Assembly (NCBI GenBank): GCA_949290645.1
Contig: CASESG010000002.1
Span: forward strand, 1 to 64,000
Length of the DNA stretch: 64,000 bases
Direction: 5' to 3'
DNA from: an uncultured Bacillota bacterium
GTDB taxonomy: Bacteria > Bacillota_I > Bacilli_A > RFN20 > CAG-288
Part shown: positions 44,263 to 53,194 of the stretch, one piece after another
Layout: each line of letters begins with the position of its first letter
Numbering within the stretch: position 1 is the first letter of the stretch
Notes under the pieces: generated by a model
Told to the model about the DNA's origin: nothing
The model's database searches: none
Seen by the model: the letters and a program-made list of their open reading frames with translations, nothing else
Translations under genes and position numbers: made by a program

Positions 44263-46968
44263 ATGACCAGAAATGACCGCCGACTGAGACGAAAAAAACC
44301 ACTAGGAATTGGTGTCTTTTTCGTCTTCCTCCTCGTCCTCTTCAACATCCTTGGCCTCTTGGCCACAATCTTCGTCGCCACGCCACTTGGCAAGATGTTC
44401 CTCTTCGACGTTGAGGGAGGAATCCGCGGCACCCTGAACAGCTATATCGTTCCGAGGGTGCAGACGTGGCTCCTCGACGCCTTCAACCTTTCGCACACCG
44501 TCTTCGGAATGGGAGAGGTCCAGACCGCCTATGTGTACCTCGCCGCCCTCTTCGAAGCCCTGATGCTTGCGGGCCTGTTCTTCTACTTCCCCTTCTTCGT
44601 CATGGGCCACAACCGCATCGTCAACAAGAAGGGAAAGAAGTGGAAGATGGCTCTCCAGATCGTGGATATCTTCCTCCTTCTGGCGATTCTGACTCTCGGC
44701 ATCCTCTTCCTCTTCACCCGTCACCCGTTCCGCGGAGAGAAGCTGGACTTCCTGGACAAATCGCTCTACAAGCCCTTCTTCGCCCTCTTCGAGGAAGGAA
44801 AGATTCTGAGCATCTTCGGAATCAAGTACCGTGGACTTGTCAACCCGGAGCTCTCGGGTGCGGTCTTCAGCGTCACGGGCATCTTCGTCCTCTCCTTCAT
44901 CCTCAACATCATCGGCTTGATTGGTAAGAATCAATATTATTCTGTTACGGACGAGCAGGGAGAGCAGAGCGCTGCCCCCAACGCCTTCCCCAACGGCATG
45001 CCCGCCTACATCCCCGTCGCCGTCCCCTATGCCCAGCCTCAGATGGGCTATGGCTATCGCGTCACTCCGATTCCTTCCGCTGAGCACTTCATCGTCCAGC
45101 AACCTCCTGTCCGCCCGATGGAAGGAAACATCCCTCCGATGAGCGCACCGACAGGTGGTTCTCGCGTCGAACCGGTGATTCCCGTTCCGACCGCGGAAAG
45201 ACCCGTTCCCACCGCTCCGGTCGTTCCCCAGCCGGAAATCATCCATGAACAGCCGACTCCGACCGAACTGAAGACCCAGCCCGTCCCAATCCCCGAAGTC
45301 ACGGAAGAAGTCTTCGTGATGGACAAGGACAAGAGCGAGGCGGAACCGGTCAAGGCGACCGCCGTCCCTGAGCCGACACCCGAAATCACGGAAGAGACCA
45401 TCCCTGTTCCCGCACCGAAGGCCGAGGTCGAAGAAAAGCCCGCCGAAGCGAAAGTCGGAGAGAAGAAACCGGAAAGAGTCTGGCTCCAGCCGACTTGCCG
45501 CGAGGTCAGCATCCTCAACGCCCTCGGCCCCATCCTTCCCTCCCATGACATCGCCCTCCCCACTCTGAGGGAGACGGATATCCCAGCTGTCCTCTCGGGT
45601 CTGGAACCCTTCCAGCCCGTCCCGGTGATCGACCTTCCGGAAGAAGAGAAGGAATGCGAAGAAGCCGAGGAGAAGGCGACCGACATCCAGGCCAACAACG
45701 TTCCGCTCGACTACCTGCCCGGAATCGATGACCACATCCTCTCTCCTTGGGAAGAGAACGAACCCAAGAAGGAAGACGTGACCGAAGTCGCAAAGCCGGC
45801 CGTCGAACCGGAAGTCCCGGTCGAGACCAAGGAAGCCGAACCCGAAGAGACAATCGCCAGCAAGGCGGAAGAAGTCCCGGAGGCGAAGGAAGAAGAGAAG
45901 GTTGAGGAGAAGGCCGAAAAGGCCCCGGCCCCCGCTGTCGAAGAGACGGCCGAGGAAGAGGCGCCGGCCACTCCGATTGTCGCCACGATCCTCCCGGATG
46001 TCGAAGAAGTCTATGTCGACGAAAAGCCGGAAGAGAAGGCGGAAGAAAAAGAAGAAGCCGTCGAGGAAAAGGTCGAAGAGGAGAAGGCTCCGGAAACCGA
46101 GGAAGCTCCGGCGAAGGTCGAGGAAACTCCGAAAGCCGAAGAAGAAAAGGTCGAGGAGAAGAAAGCGACCATCCTTGCCATCAACGAGATCGAAGCGGAT
46201 GGCAAGAGACTCCAGGAAGAAGACCATCCCGACAACGAGATCGCCACTGGTTCTTCCCGCCTCGAGCACAAGGTCATCATCAACAAGAACGACCTGACGA
46301 AGAAGGAGAAGACGACCCTCGATGAGGGCTGGAAGATCCCGGGCTTCGTCGAGACGCCAATCGAGAAGAAGCCGGTCGCCGAGAAGGTCATCGAGAAGGT
46401 GGTCGTCGTCGAGAAGAAGGTCGAAGAAGCTCCGGCTCCTGCTCCGACTCCGGCCCCCGTCGAGGAGGAGAACGAGCTCGAACAGGAGAAGAAGAGAAAG
46501 TTCACTCTTGTCGATCCGCTCCAGCACGCCAAGGAAGAGAAGAAGGTCGAGGAAGAGAAGAAGCTTGAAGCCATCTCCGGCCCGCTCCATCAGATCCGCG
46601 AGCGCAAGAGAGACATCCAGCTTGTCGAGCCGACCAAGGTCAAGTTCGACCTCAAGGCCTATCAGATCAAGACCTACCAGGGCGATTTGACTCCGGAAGA
46701 AGCCTTCGTCAAAGGCGTCACCAAGGTCCAGCCGAAGGTCAACCCAATCTTCGCCAACCAGGCCAACGACGACAGCTGGAAGCAGAAGAAGATCGACGAG
46801 GAGAATCGCAAGACCGGATTCTTCAACGTCTCCCAGGGAAAGATCGTCAAGCCGACCCGTCCGATCAGCCAGAAGCCGTCCAACGTCAAGATCACATCCA
46901 TCCGCGACCTGGCCAAGGCCCGCAAGGCCCAGAGCGACGAAGGCAAGGACGACAAGGAAGAGAAGTGA
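44263..46968 (+). CDS. Membrane-anchored protein with very long charged Pro/Glu/Lys/Val tail
   Basis: This 901-residue protein has four membrane helices at about 15-41, 89-114, 130-151 and 197-221, then some 670 residues of tail. The tail starts Pro-rich (240-400), passes through long Glu/Lys/Ala/Val low-complexity runs (500-760), and ends in a basic region with short LVDPLQHAKEE and LTPEEAFVKG type segments. No enzyme domain is seen. Topology suggests the tail is cytosolic, though this is uncertain. The layout recalls the acidic Pro-rich scaffold proteins of mollicute attachment structures, a likeness in composition only. A strong terminator follows at once. Confidence 0.75.
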   Translation: MTRNDRRLRRKKPLGIGVFFVFLLVLFNILGLLATIFVATPLGKMFLFDVEGGIRGTLNSYIVPRVQTWLLDAFNLSHTVFGMGEVQTAYVYLAALFEALMLAGLFFYFPFFVMGHNRIVNKKGKKWKMALQIVDIFLLLAILTLGILFLFTRHPFRGEKLDFLDKSLYKPFFALFEEGKILSIFGIKYRGLVNPELSGAVFSVTGIFVLSFILNIIGLIGKNQYYSVTDEQGEQSAAPNAFPNGMPAYIPVAVPYAQPQMGYGYRVTPIPSAEHFIVQQPPVRPMEGNIPPMSAPTGGSRVEPVIPVPTAERPVPTAPVVPQPEIIHEQPTPTELKTQPVPIPEVTEEVFVMDKDKSEAEPVKATAVPEPTPEITEETIPVPAPKAEVEEKPAEAKVGEKKPERVWLQPTCREVSILNALGPILPSHDIALPTLRETDIPAVLSGLEPFQPVPVIDLPEEEKECEEAEEKATDIQANNVPLDYLPGIDDHILSPWEENEPKKEDVTEVAKPAVEPEVPVETKEAEPEETIASKAEEVPEAKEEEKVEEKAEKAPAPAVEETAEEEAPATPIVATILPDVEEVYVDEKPEEKAEEKEEAVEEKVEEEKAPETEEAPAKVEETPKAEEEKVEEKKATILAINEIEADGKRLQEEDHPDNEIATGSSRLEHKVIINKNDLTKKEKTTLDEGWKIPGFVETPIEKKPVAEKVIEKVVVVEKKVEEAPAPAPTPAPVEEENELEQEKKRKFTLVDPLQHAKEEKKVEEEKKLEAISGPLHQIRERKRDIQLVEPTKVKFDLKAYQIKTYQGDLTPEEAFVKGVTKVQPKVNPIFANQANDDSWKQKKIDEENRKTGFFNVSQGKIVKPTRPISQKPSNVKITSIRDLAKARKAQSDEGKDDKEEK

Positions 46969-46975
46969 TTCCATC

Positions 46976-47003
46976 GGGGCTGTCGAAAGGCAGCCCCTTT
47001 TTT
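46976..47003 (+). terminator. Terminator after the 901-residue protein gene
   Basis: A 7-bp GC-rich stem (46976-46982 with 46991-46997) is followed by six T, 7 nt after the stop codon. Confidence 0.9.
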
Positions 47004-47058
47004 CATCTCTTCTGTCTTGAAATGGTTTCTTTCCTGCGCTACAATAGACAAGCTATTT

Positions 47059-47135
47059 TGAGGCGTGGTGCAGCTTGGTAGCACGCTTGGTTCGGGACCA
47101 AGAGGTCATGGGTTCAAATCCCATCGCTTCAACCA
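47059..47135 (+). tRNA. tRNA-Pro (anticodon CGG)
   Basis: A 77-nt cloverleaf with encoded CCA. The acceptor TGAGGCG pairs with CGCTTCA with one G-T, and the anticodon loop TTCGGGA gives CGG for codon CCG. The T arm is ATGGG/CCCAT with loop TTCAAAT. It stands alone between two terminators. Confidence 0.95.
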
Positions 47136-47146
47136 TCGATCACAAA

Positions 47147-47173
47147 GCCGGCAGGATTCCTTGCCGGTTTTTT
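47147..47173 (+). terminator. Terminator of tRNA-Pro
   Basis: A 6-bp stem (47148-47153 with 47162-47167) is followed by six T, 12 nt past the tRNA end. Confidence 0.88.
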
Positions 47174-47258
47174 CGTTCCTGTCTCGCCGTTGCAAGAAAG
47201 ACCCTCATTTGATATAATGTCGCTCGCATCAATCTCCAAGGAGTGAAACAAAAACAAA

Positions 47259-48395
47259 GTGGACCCTGACTCGTGTCACCTATGTTTGATAAAAGTCGCT
47301 GCCGATTCCGTTCCTGAATCTTCCGCTGTCACCGTCTGGGGCATGCCGATGTGGGCCTGCTGGCTTTTGATTGCCATCATGCTTCTCATCAGCGGCCTTT
47401 TTTCGGCTTCCGAGAACAGCTATACCAACTGCAATCGCTATCACTTCCAGGCCCTGGCCAACAAGGGAGACAGGACGGCGAAGCTCATCACACGCCACAT
47501 CGAGCACTTCGACAACACCCTGGTCGCCGTCCTGGTCGGAAACAACATCGTCCAGACCCTGATGTCCTTCCTCTCCGCCATGCTCTTCTACCAGCTCTGC
47601 AACCTCTATGGCCTCTCGGAAGGTCTGGAGTCCATCCTCTCGACGGTCGTCATGGCCTTCTTGGTCTACATCGTCAGCGACACCGTGCCGAAGATCCTCT
47701 CCAAGAACATGCCTAACCGCATGGCACGGATTCTCGCCTACCCGGTTCTTTTCACCGAGTTTTTGCTCTACCCGGTGATCTTCCTCTTCCGCCTCTTCCT
47801 CTCTCTCGCCCACAAGATCTTCAAGGTCAAGGACCAATCCCTGCTCTCCAAGGAGGAACTGCTCCAGTCGGTCACGGAAGCAGTCAACGAGGAAGAGATG
47901 ACAAAGGGCGAGGAAGAGGAAGCCGAGAAGCTCTTCGAGAAGGACGAGACGGAGATCCTCGACAACGTCCTCACCTTCGACAGCCTCCGCGTCAAGGATG
48001 TCTACACGCCCAAGGAGAAGGTCTTCTCCCTCTCCAGCAAGGACCTGACCGTCGACAAGGTCAACGAGGAGATCGTCCAGGAAGACTTCTCCCGCATCCC
48101 CGTCAGCGAGGACGGCAAGATCATCGGTATCCTGGTCGTCCGCACCTATTTCGAGGAATACACCAAGGACCCCCACCTCAACATCCGCTCCATCCTGGAG
48201 GAGCCCCTTTTCCTGGACGAGGCTCTTCCCATCGACGATGCCTTTGAGCTTCTCAACCGAGAGCACGTCCACCTGGGCATCGTCACAAGGAAGGGAACTC
48301 CAATCGGCGTCATCTCGATGGAAGACATCCTCGAGGAACTGGTCGACGACATCGCCGAAGAAGACGAGCTTCCGCTCGGAAAGGAGGGGAAGTAA
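47259..48395 (+). CDS. CNNM/CBS-domain membrane protein, short form
   Basis: This 378-residue protein has an N-terminal CNNM (DUF21) membrane domain with GLFSASENSYTNCNRYHF, then a CBS pair (VKDVYTPKEKVF to GVISMEDILEELVDDI). It stops without the C-terminal CorC/HlyC domain. The family is linked to Mg2+ and Co2+ transport or its control. The frame starts with GTG at 47259, 15 nt after AAGGAG; ATG at 47343 gives a start right at the first helix and is also possible. The next paralogue follows with no gap. Confidence 0.85.
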   Translation: MDPDSCHLCLIKVAADSVPESSAVTVWGMPMWACWLLIAIMLLISGLFSASENSYTNCNRYHFQALANKGDRTAKLITRHIEHFDNTLVAVLVGNNIVQTLMSFLSAMLFYQLCNLYGLSEGLESILSTVVMAFLVYIVSDTVPKILSKNMPNRMARILAYPVLFTEFLLYPVIFLFRLFLSLAHKIFKVKDQSLLSKEELLQSVTEAVNEEEMTKGEEEEAEKLFEKDETEILDNVLTFDSLRVKDVYTPKEKVFSLSSKDLTVDKVNEEIVQEDFSRIPVSEDGKIIGILVVRTYFEEYTKDPHLNIRSILEEPLFLDEALPIDDAFELLNREHVHLGIVTRKGTPIGVISMEDILEELVDDIAEEDELPLGKEGK

Positions 48396-49724
48396 ATGGG
48401 TTACGCCCTGATCATCGCTTACTCCGTCGCCCTCCTCGTCCTCCTTGTCCTCTCCTTCTTCTTCTCCTCCTCGGACATGGCCTACGGAAGCGTCGATGTC
48501 CTGCGCCTGGAAAGCCTGGCCAAGGAGAATCCCGGAAAGAAGTCTCTCCAGAGAGCCAATCGGTTGACGAAGGACTACTCCCGTACCATCTCCACGATCC
48601 TCCTTCTCAACGACACGGTCAATGCCGGCCTCGACTCGGTCAGCACCCTCCTTGGCGTCACCTTGGCGACGACAATCCTCGGTGCCAGCACCGATGTCGC
48701 GGAGACCTGGGGCCTTGTCGCCTCCATGATCTGCCTGGTCTGCAAGATCATCTTCGGCGAGATCATCGCCAAGTCCTTCGGAAAGATCTTCAATGCGAAG
48801 CTTGTCACCCTCTACAGCTCGGTTCTCAACGTCCTCTCCTATGTCACCCTGCCGATCACCTATCTCGTCTCCTCCTTCGGAAACCTCGTCACCTATCCCC
48901 TCCGCAACGTGAAGGACGTCGAGATCAGCGAGGACGACCTCCACAAGATGGTCGAGGGAATCGAGAAGCAGGGAATGGTCGACTCGGAGAAGGCGACCTT
49001 GCTGCACGAGACGATTCGCTACACCCATACCGAGGCCTACGAGGTCATGACGCCGAGAGTCGACGTCTTCGCCATCGACATCGAGGAAGATCTCGAGGAG
49101 CTTCTCAAGAACAGCGAGATCTACCTCCACAGCCGAGTCCCGGTCTACGAAGGGACGATTGACAACGTCATCGGCTATGTCAAGACAAGAAACCTGATGA
49201 TCCATGCGATCCGCAAGGATTCCTTCACGCTCAAGGACATCTTGGAAGAACCCCTTCGTTTCCCGCGCTCGGCCGAGATCAACGACATCCTCAAGGAGTT
49301 CAAGCGCAAGAAGAAGCACTTCGCCCTGGTCATGGACGAATACGGCGGGGTCGAAGGTCTTCTGACCATGGAAGACATCCTCGAGGAGATCGTCGGAGAG
49401 ATCTGGGACGAGAAGGACGATCCGGAGAAGCCCTATCAGAAGAAGAAGGACGGAACCTACATCGTCGACGGCTCCCTGACCCTGGAGGACTTCTGCGACC
49501 TCTTCTCGATCGACTTCGACAGGCTCGACACGGAATACGTCACCATCGGCGGCTATTTCGTCGAGCTTCTGGACGACCGTTTCGCCAAGATCGGAGATAC
49601 CGCAGATCTGGATGGGGTCAAAATCCGCGTCATAGCGCTGGACAGAAACGGTGCGGTCGAGAAGCTTCTGGTCACCCCTAGGCTGGAGAAGGAGGAGGAG
49701 GACGTCTTTTCAATTCTGCGTTGA
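48396..49724 (+). CDS. CNNM/CBS/CorC-domain membrane protein, full form
   Basis: This 442-residue paralogue of the gene before it has a CNNM domain with FFFSSSDMAYGS, a CBS pair (AYEVMTPRVDVF to GLLTMEDILEEIVGEI) and the C-terminal CorC/HlyC domain (DGTYIVDGSLTLEDFCDLF onward). Such two-gene pairs suggest a mixed dimer, since CNNM proteins dimerise through the membrane domain. The start codon abuts the previous stop. Confidence 0.9.
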   Translation: MGYALIIAYSVALLVLLVLSFFFSSSDMAYGSVDVLRLESLAKENPGKKSLQRANRLTKDYSRTISTILLLNDTVNAGLDSVSTLLGVTLATTILGASTDVAETWGLVASMICLVCKIIFGEIIAKSFGKIFNAKLVTLYSSVLNVLSYVTLPITYLVSSFGNLVTYPLRNVKDVEISEDDLHKMVEGIEKQGMVDSEKATLLHETIRYTHTEAYEVMTPRVDVFAIDIEEDLEELLKNSEIYLHSRVPVYEGTIDNVIGYVKTRNLMIHAIRKDSFTLKDILEEPLRFPRSAEINDILKEFKRKKKHFALVMDEYGGVEGLLTMEDILEEIVGEIWDEKDDPEKPYQKKKDGTYIVDGSLTLEDFCDLFSIDFDRLDTEYVTIGGYFVELLDDRFAKIGDTADLDGVKIRVIALDRNGAVEKLLVTPRLEKEEEDVFSILR

Positions 49725-49759
49725 AATCGTTTCGACCTGATGATAAAATGTCCTCTGCT

Positions 49760-49846
49760 GCCCGAATGGCGTAATTGGTAGCCGCGTTGGACTCAAAATC
49801 CAATGGTAGTGATACCGTGCCGGTCCGAGTCCGGCTTCGGGCACCA
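49760..49846 (+). tRNA. tRNA-Leu (anticodon CAA)
   Basis: An 87-nt class II tRNA with a long variable arm and encoded CCA. The acceptor is GCCCGAA, with TTCGGGC at the 3' side. The anticodon loop CTCAAAA gives CAA for codon TTG. Confidence 0.95.
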
Positions 49847-49858
49847 CGCAAGTCCATG

Positions 49859-49883
49859 AACTGGCCGAAAGGCCAGTTTTTTT
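49859..49883 (+). terminator. Terminator of tRNA-Leu
   Basis: A perfect 6-bp stem (49861-49866 with 49871-49876) with a GAAA loop, extended by two A-T pairs, is followed by a seven-T tract. Confidence 0.9.
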
Positions 49884-49937
49884 CTTATCCTTGTGGGCAA
49901 AGCACAGGAACGACCGACAAATTTTCGAATTTTTCGT

Positions 49938-49965
49938 TTTGCATTTTCCGCTCTTCTGCTATAAT
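49938..49965 (+). promoter_or_regulatory. Promoter of the PfkB kinase gene
   Basis: TTTGCA, a 16-nt spacer and an extended -10 (TGCTATAAT, box at 49960-49965) lie about 60 nt before the ATG at 50026. Confidence 0.65.
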
Positions 49966-50025
49966 GAAACCAGTCCTGATTCCGCCTTCGACAATTCGAA
50001 ATTCGCAGTCAAGAGGTGTCAAAGT

Positions 50026-50988
50026 ATGCCCACTCGTTTGATTGCCTTCGGTGAGGTCCTGGAAGACCAATATACCGACGCCTACGGCAAGGCGCTTCAC
50101 CTGATCGGAGGAGCGCCACTGAATTTTCTAGCGATGGCTCGTCGCATCTGTCCGGATTGCCATCTTTTGACGTGTCTCGGAAAAGACCAGGCCAGCGAGA
50201 CCGCCCTGCGGATGATCCGCCGAGAGAGAATCGAAGAAGACATGATTTCCTTCGATCCCGATTCGGTCCTCGGCTATACCTCCGTGACCGTCGACAAGTC
50301 GACCGGCGAGCGCAACTTCACCTTCCACAAGGAGCACGCCTCTTTCCTCTCCGTTCGACCGGGAGACATCCGCAAGAAGGACTTCCCAGCCGGGAGCGCC
50401 CTCTATGTCGGAACGACTTCCCTTCTCAATGCCGATGTCCGCAAGGCGATGGAGAAGGCCTTGTCCCTGGCCTCCTTTGTCCTCTTCGATCCCAATCGGA
50501 GACCGACCCTCTTCGCCCGGGACGAGCAGAGGAGGTTGATGCTCTCAATCCTTCCCAAGGCGGACATCCTGAAGATCGCGGATGACGAGATCGACGATTT
50601 CCTCGAAAGGAAGGAATCCATCAGCCAGACGATGCTATCCCTCTTCCCTCTCTATCCTCGACTGAAGGCCATCTTCCTGACCAAGGGGAGAAAGGGAATC
50701 AGCCTTTATCTTCGAGACGAAAGAAGGCTCACTGCCCCTTCCATCCGCATCGAGAACATCGTCGACAGCGTTGGATGCGGGGATGCGGCCTTTGGTGCCT
50801 TCGCTGGCTATCTCATCAGCAAGGAGCTTCTCAACCACCGGCTTTTGTTGTCGGACGACCAGACCTTGGAAAAGGGACTCTACCTCGCCAACGTCTGCGG
50901 CGGTTTGGTCCTCTCCCAAAGGGGGGCTCTCCCCATGCCCTCCCGTGGCAAGCTCCACCGGGCCTTGATGAAGCTCAAGGAGGAGTGA
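50026..50988 (+). CDS. PfkB-family carbohydrate kinase (fructokinase-like)
   Basis: This 320-residue protein has IAFGEVLEDQY at the start, the substrate motif GGAPLNFLAMARR, the lid region, FDPNRRPTLF, and the C-terminal signature DSVGCGDAAFGAFAGYL with the catalytic Asp. The usual GAGD becomes GCGD, which is tolerated. It resembles fructokinases most. AGAGGTG lies 7 nt before the ATG. No sugar transporter is next to it, so the substrate is open. Confidence 0.88.
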   Translation: MPTRLIAFGEVLEDQYTDAYGKALHLIGGAPLNFLAMARRICPDCHLLTCLGKDQASETALRMIRRERIEEDMISFDPDSVLGYTSVTVDKSTGERNFTFHKEHASFLSVRPGDIRKKDFPAGSALYVGTTSLLNADVRKAMEKALSLASFVLFDPNRRPTLFARDEQRRLMLSILPKADILKIADDEIDDFLERKESISQTMLSLFPLYPRLKAIFLTKGRKGISLYLRDERRLTAPSIRIENIVDSVGCGDAAFGAFAGYLISKELLNHRLLLSDDQTLEKGLYLANVCGGLVLSQRGALPMPSRGKLHRALMKLKEE

Positions 50989-50994
50989 TTCCTC

Positions 50995-51023
50995 TTGCTC
51001 CTCTTCCTCTCTTGAAATAAGAT
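50995..51023 (+). promoter_or_regulatory. Promoter of the FMN-riboswitch transcript
   Basis: TTGCTC, a 17-nt spacer and TAAGAT begin 7 nt after the kinase stop codon and end 13 nt before the riboswitch. Confidence 0.55.
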
Positions 51024-51036
51024 ATTTCCGTTCGAT

Positions 51037-51146
51037 GACTTCAGGGTTGGGTGAAATTCCCACTCGGCGGTATACCCCGCGAGGAACTGGTTTCCATGAC
51101 CTGGTGCGATTCCAGGGGCGACAGTAAAGGCTGGAAGGAAGAAGTC
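51037..51146 (+). promoter_or_regulatory. FMN riboswitch (RFN element)
   Basis: The P1 stem GACTTC pairs with GAAGTC (51037-51042 with 51141-51146). Inside are the conserved blocks GGGTGAAATTCCC, CGGCGGTAT, CCCGCGAG, and the CGACAGTAAAGGCTGGA segment that mark the RFN aptamer. FMN binding would reduce expression of the riboflavin transporter downstream. Confidence 0.97.
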
Positions 51147-51164
51147 AGGTCAAATGATGCTTTG

Positions 51165-51190
51165 GCCTCCCTGAAGAAAGGAGGCTTTTT
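51165..51190 (+). terminator. Riboswitch expression platform: terminator hairpin that also hides the ribosome site
   Basis: GCCTCC (51165-51170) pairs with GGAGGC (51180-51185), followed by five T and then the ribU ATG at 51191. The 3' arm holds GGAGG, the ribosome site itself. The hairpin could act as a terminator or by blocking translation. Confidence 0.85.
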
Positions 51191-51952
51191 ATGAGAAGAA
51201 AATCGTCTTTGGCCCTCTACCGGATGGCCATCGTCGCCGTCTTGTCCGCCCTGGGCGTCGTCTTGATGCTCTACGTCAAGATTCCCTATCCCCTCGCCTC
51301 CTGGTGCGAGATCGAAATCAGCGACCTGACGGTCGTCGTCGGCTATGTCCTGACCGGTTTCCCAGGCGCCCTTTCGATTGCCTTCATCAAGACCTTGATC
51401 CACCTGCTTGTGATGCCCACAAACGGCTTTGGCGGAGCGCCCTATGTCGGAGACCTGGCGGCCTTGCTCTCTTCCTTGCTCTACCTTCTAGCCATCGAGG
51501 TCCTCAACCGCGTCTTCCATCTCTTCCGGAAAGGTTTCCTCTTCCGCTTGCTGGCCTATGTTCTACTAGCCCTTTTCGTCTCTCTTGGGATGACTCTTCT
51601 CAACATGCTCTTCATCACGCCATCCTTCCTCGCACCCGGATACACGACCTGCTTCGATTCGGAAGCCGTCAAGGGGGTCGAGGAGAGTCTGGGGCAAATG
51701 GGCTTTCCCTTCTCCTATCCGATCATCATCCTTGCCGTCTACATCCCTTTCAATCTGCTCAAGTCTGCCCTGATCCTCGCCCTCTATGAAGTGCTCTTCA
51801 ACACCTTGTTTTTCCGTCTCATGAAGAACAACGCCATCGTCCTTTCCCTCACCGGGAAGGAAAAAGACAAAAAGAACGTCCTGACCGAGGGACTTTCCGT
51901 CGAGACAGGGAAGAAAAAGCAGAAAGAGAGTGATAGAATAAATCGTTCATAA
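51191..51952 (+). CDS. ribU: ECF riboflavin transporter substrate-binding subunit RibU
   Basis: RibU captures riboflavin and works with the ECF module (EcfA1, EcfA2, EcfT), which is not in this window. The 253-residue chain has about six membrane helices, an N-terminal stretch with YVKIPYPL, a DLTVVVGYVLTGFPGALSIAFIK-type core (given here as two parts), and FGGAPYVGDLAALLSSLLY. A charged C-terminal tail of about 30 residues follows. Control by the FMN riboswitch supports the call. Confidence 0.93.
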   Translation: MRRKSSLALYRMAIVAVLSALGVVLMLYVKIPYPLASWCEIEISDLTVVVGYVLTGFPGALSIAFIKTLIHLLVMPTNGFGGAPYVGDLAALLSSLLYLLAIEVLNRVFHLFRKGFLFRLLAYVLLALFVSLGMTLLNMLFITPSFLAPGYTTCFDSEAVKGVEESLGQMGFPFSYPIIILAVYIPFNLLKSALILALYEVLFNTLFFRLMKNNAIVLSLTGKEKDKKNVLTEGLSVETGKKKQKESDRINRS

Positions 51953-51964
51953 CGGAGGCAAAGA

Positions 51965-53194
51965 ATGAAAGCCGAAATCATCCGCAACTATGCAAAGCTC
52001 ATCGCCCGAGTCGGGGCCAATGTCCAGAAGGGACAGGAAGTCTTCCTCAACGCCAGCATCGAAAATGCCGAATTCGTCCACATCCTTGTCGAAGAGTGCT
52101 ATCTCGCCGGAGCCAAAAGAGTTTTCGTCGATTACACCGACGAGGAGCTCCAACGCTTGACCATCACCCACGGGGACGAGGAATCTCTATCCGTTCTCAA
52201 CGAGATGGAAGTCGGAAGGCAAGAGCATTTCATCAAGAATCATCCTTGCCGGATCTTCATCGAATCGGACGACCCGGACGCTCTTAAGGGAATCGACCAG
52301 AGCAAGTATGGACGCTTCACTTCCAAGCATACGAAGGAGATCTGGAAGTACCGCAAAATCTGGGACAGCGAATGCCAGTGGACGATCGCCGGCTATCCTT
52401 CCAAGAGATGGGCGAAGAAAGTCTATCCCGAGCTTTCGGAAGAGGAAGCCGTCGAGAAGCTTCTTGCGGCGATTCTTCACGTCAGCCGCGCCGACGAAGG
52501 TGATCCGATCGAGAACTGGAAGAAGCACAACGATAGGCTGACCATGCACAAGGACAAGCTCAACATGCTCGGCTTGAAAAAGCTTCACTATCGCTCGAAG
52601 AAGGGAACCGACCTGACGATCGGCCTTCTCGACTCGGTTCTCTGGGAAGCGGGCGGAGAAAGAACCAAGACCGCCAAGACCTTCTTCCAGCCCAACATCC
52701 CCACCGAGGAATGCTTCACCTCTCCCGACAAGTATTCCGCCGAGGGAATCGTCTATTCGACAAAGCCCTTGAGCCTGAGAGGAGAGATCGTCGAAGACTT
52801 CTCCCTCCGTTTCCGCGAAGGAAAGATCGTCGAAGTCCACGCCAAGAAGGGAGAGCACGTCCTCAAGGATGCCATCGAAAGCAACGAGAACGGCTGCTAT
52901 CTGGGCGAATGCGCCTTAGTCGGCGTCGACTCCCCCATCCATCAGACGGGAATCCTCTTCTACTCCACCCTCTTCGACGAAAACGCCTCCTGCCACCTCG
53001 CCTTCGGAAGGGCCTTCCCGAACCTGATCAAGGACTATGACAAAAAGACGGAGGAAGAGATTTCCGCCATCCCCATCAACGAATCCACGACCCATGTCGA
53101 CTTCATGATCGGAGACGAGACGCTCGACATCGACGGCATCGACAAAGAAGGGAATGTCGTCCCCATCTTCCGAAACGGCCTCTTCGTGATCTAA
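51965..53194 (+). CDS. M29-family aminopeptidase (AmpS/PepS type)
   Basis: This 409-residue metallopeptidase removes N-terminal residues from peptides in the cytosol. Motifs are IPTEECFTSP with the metal-binding Glu, LGECALVG with the second Glu, CHLAFGRAF with a His, and STTHVDFMIG with His and Asp. GGAGG lies 7 nt before the ATG, 12 nt after ribU, so the FMN riboswitch may also control it. Its stop overlaps the convergent TetR gene by 4 bp. Confidence 0.93.
   Translation: MKAEIIRNYAKLIARVGANVQKGQEVFLNASIENAEFVHILVEECYLAGAKRVFVDYTDEELQRLTITHGDEESLSVLNEMEVGRQEHFIKNHPCRIFIESDDPDALKGIDQSKYGRFTSKHTKEIWKYRKIWDSECQWTIAGYPSKRWAKKVYPELSEEEAVEKLLAAILHVSRADEGDPIENWKKHNDRLTMHKDKLNMLGLKKLHYRSKKGTDLTIGLLDSVLWEAGGERTKTAKTFFQPNIPTEECFTSPDKYSAEGIVYSTKPLSLRGEIVEDFSLRFREGKIVEVHAKKGEHVLKDAIESNENGCYLGECALVGVDSPIHQTGILFYSTLFDENASCHLAFGRAFPNLIKDYDKKTEEEISAIPINESTTHVDFMIGDETLDIDGIDKEGNVVPIFRNGLFVI

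Noticed and set aside
44302-46974. An 890-residue - strand open frame opposite the 901-residue membrane protein gene
   Set aside because: Low-complexity GAA/GAG/AAG codons keep the reverse strand open. The + strand gene has promoter, GGAGG, membrane helices and terminator.
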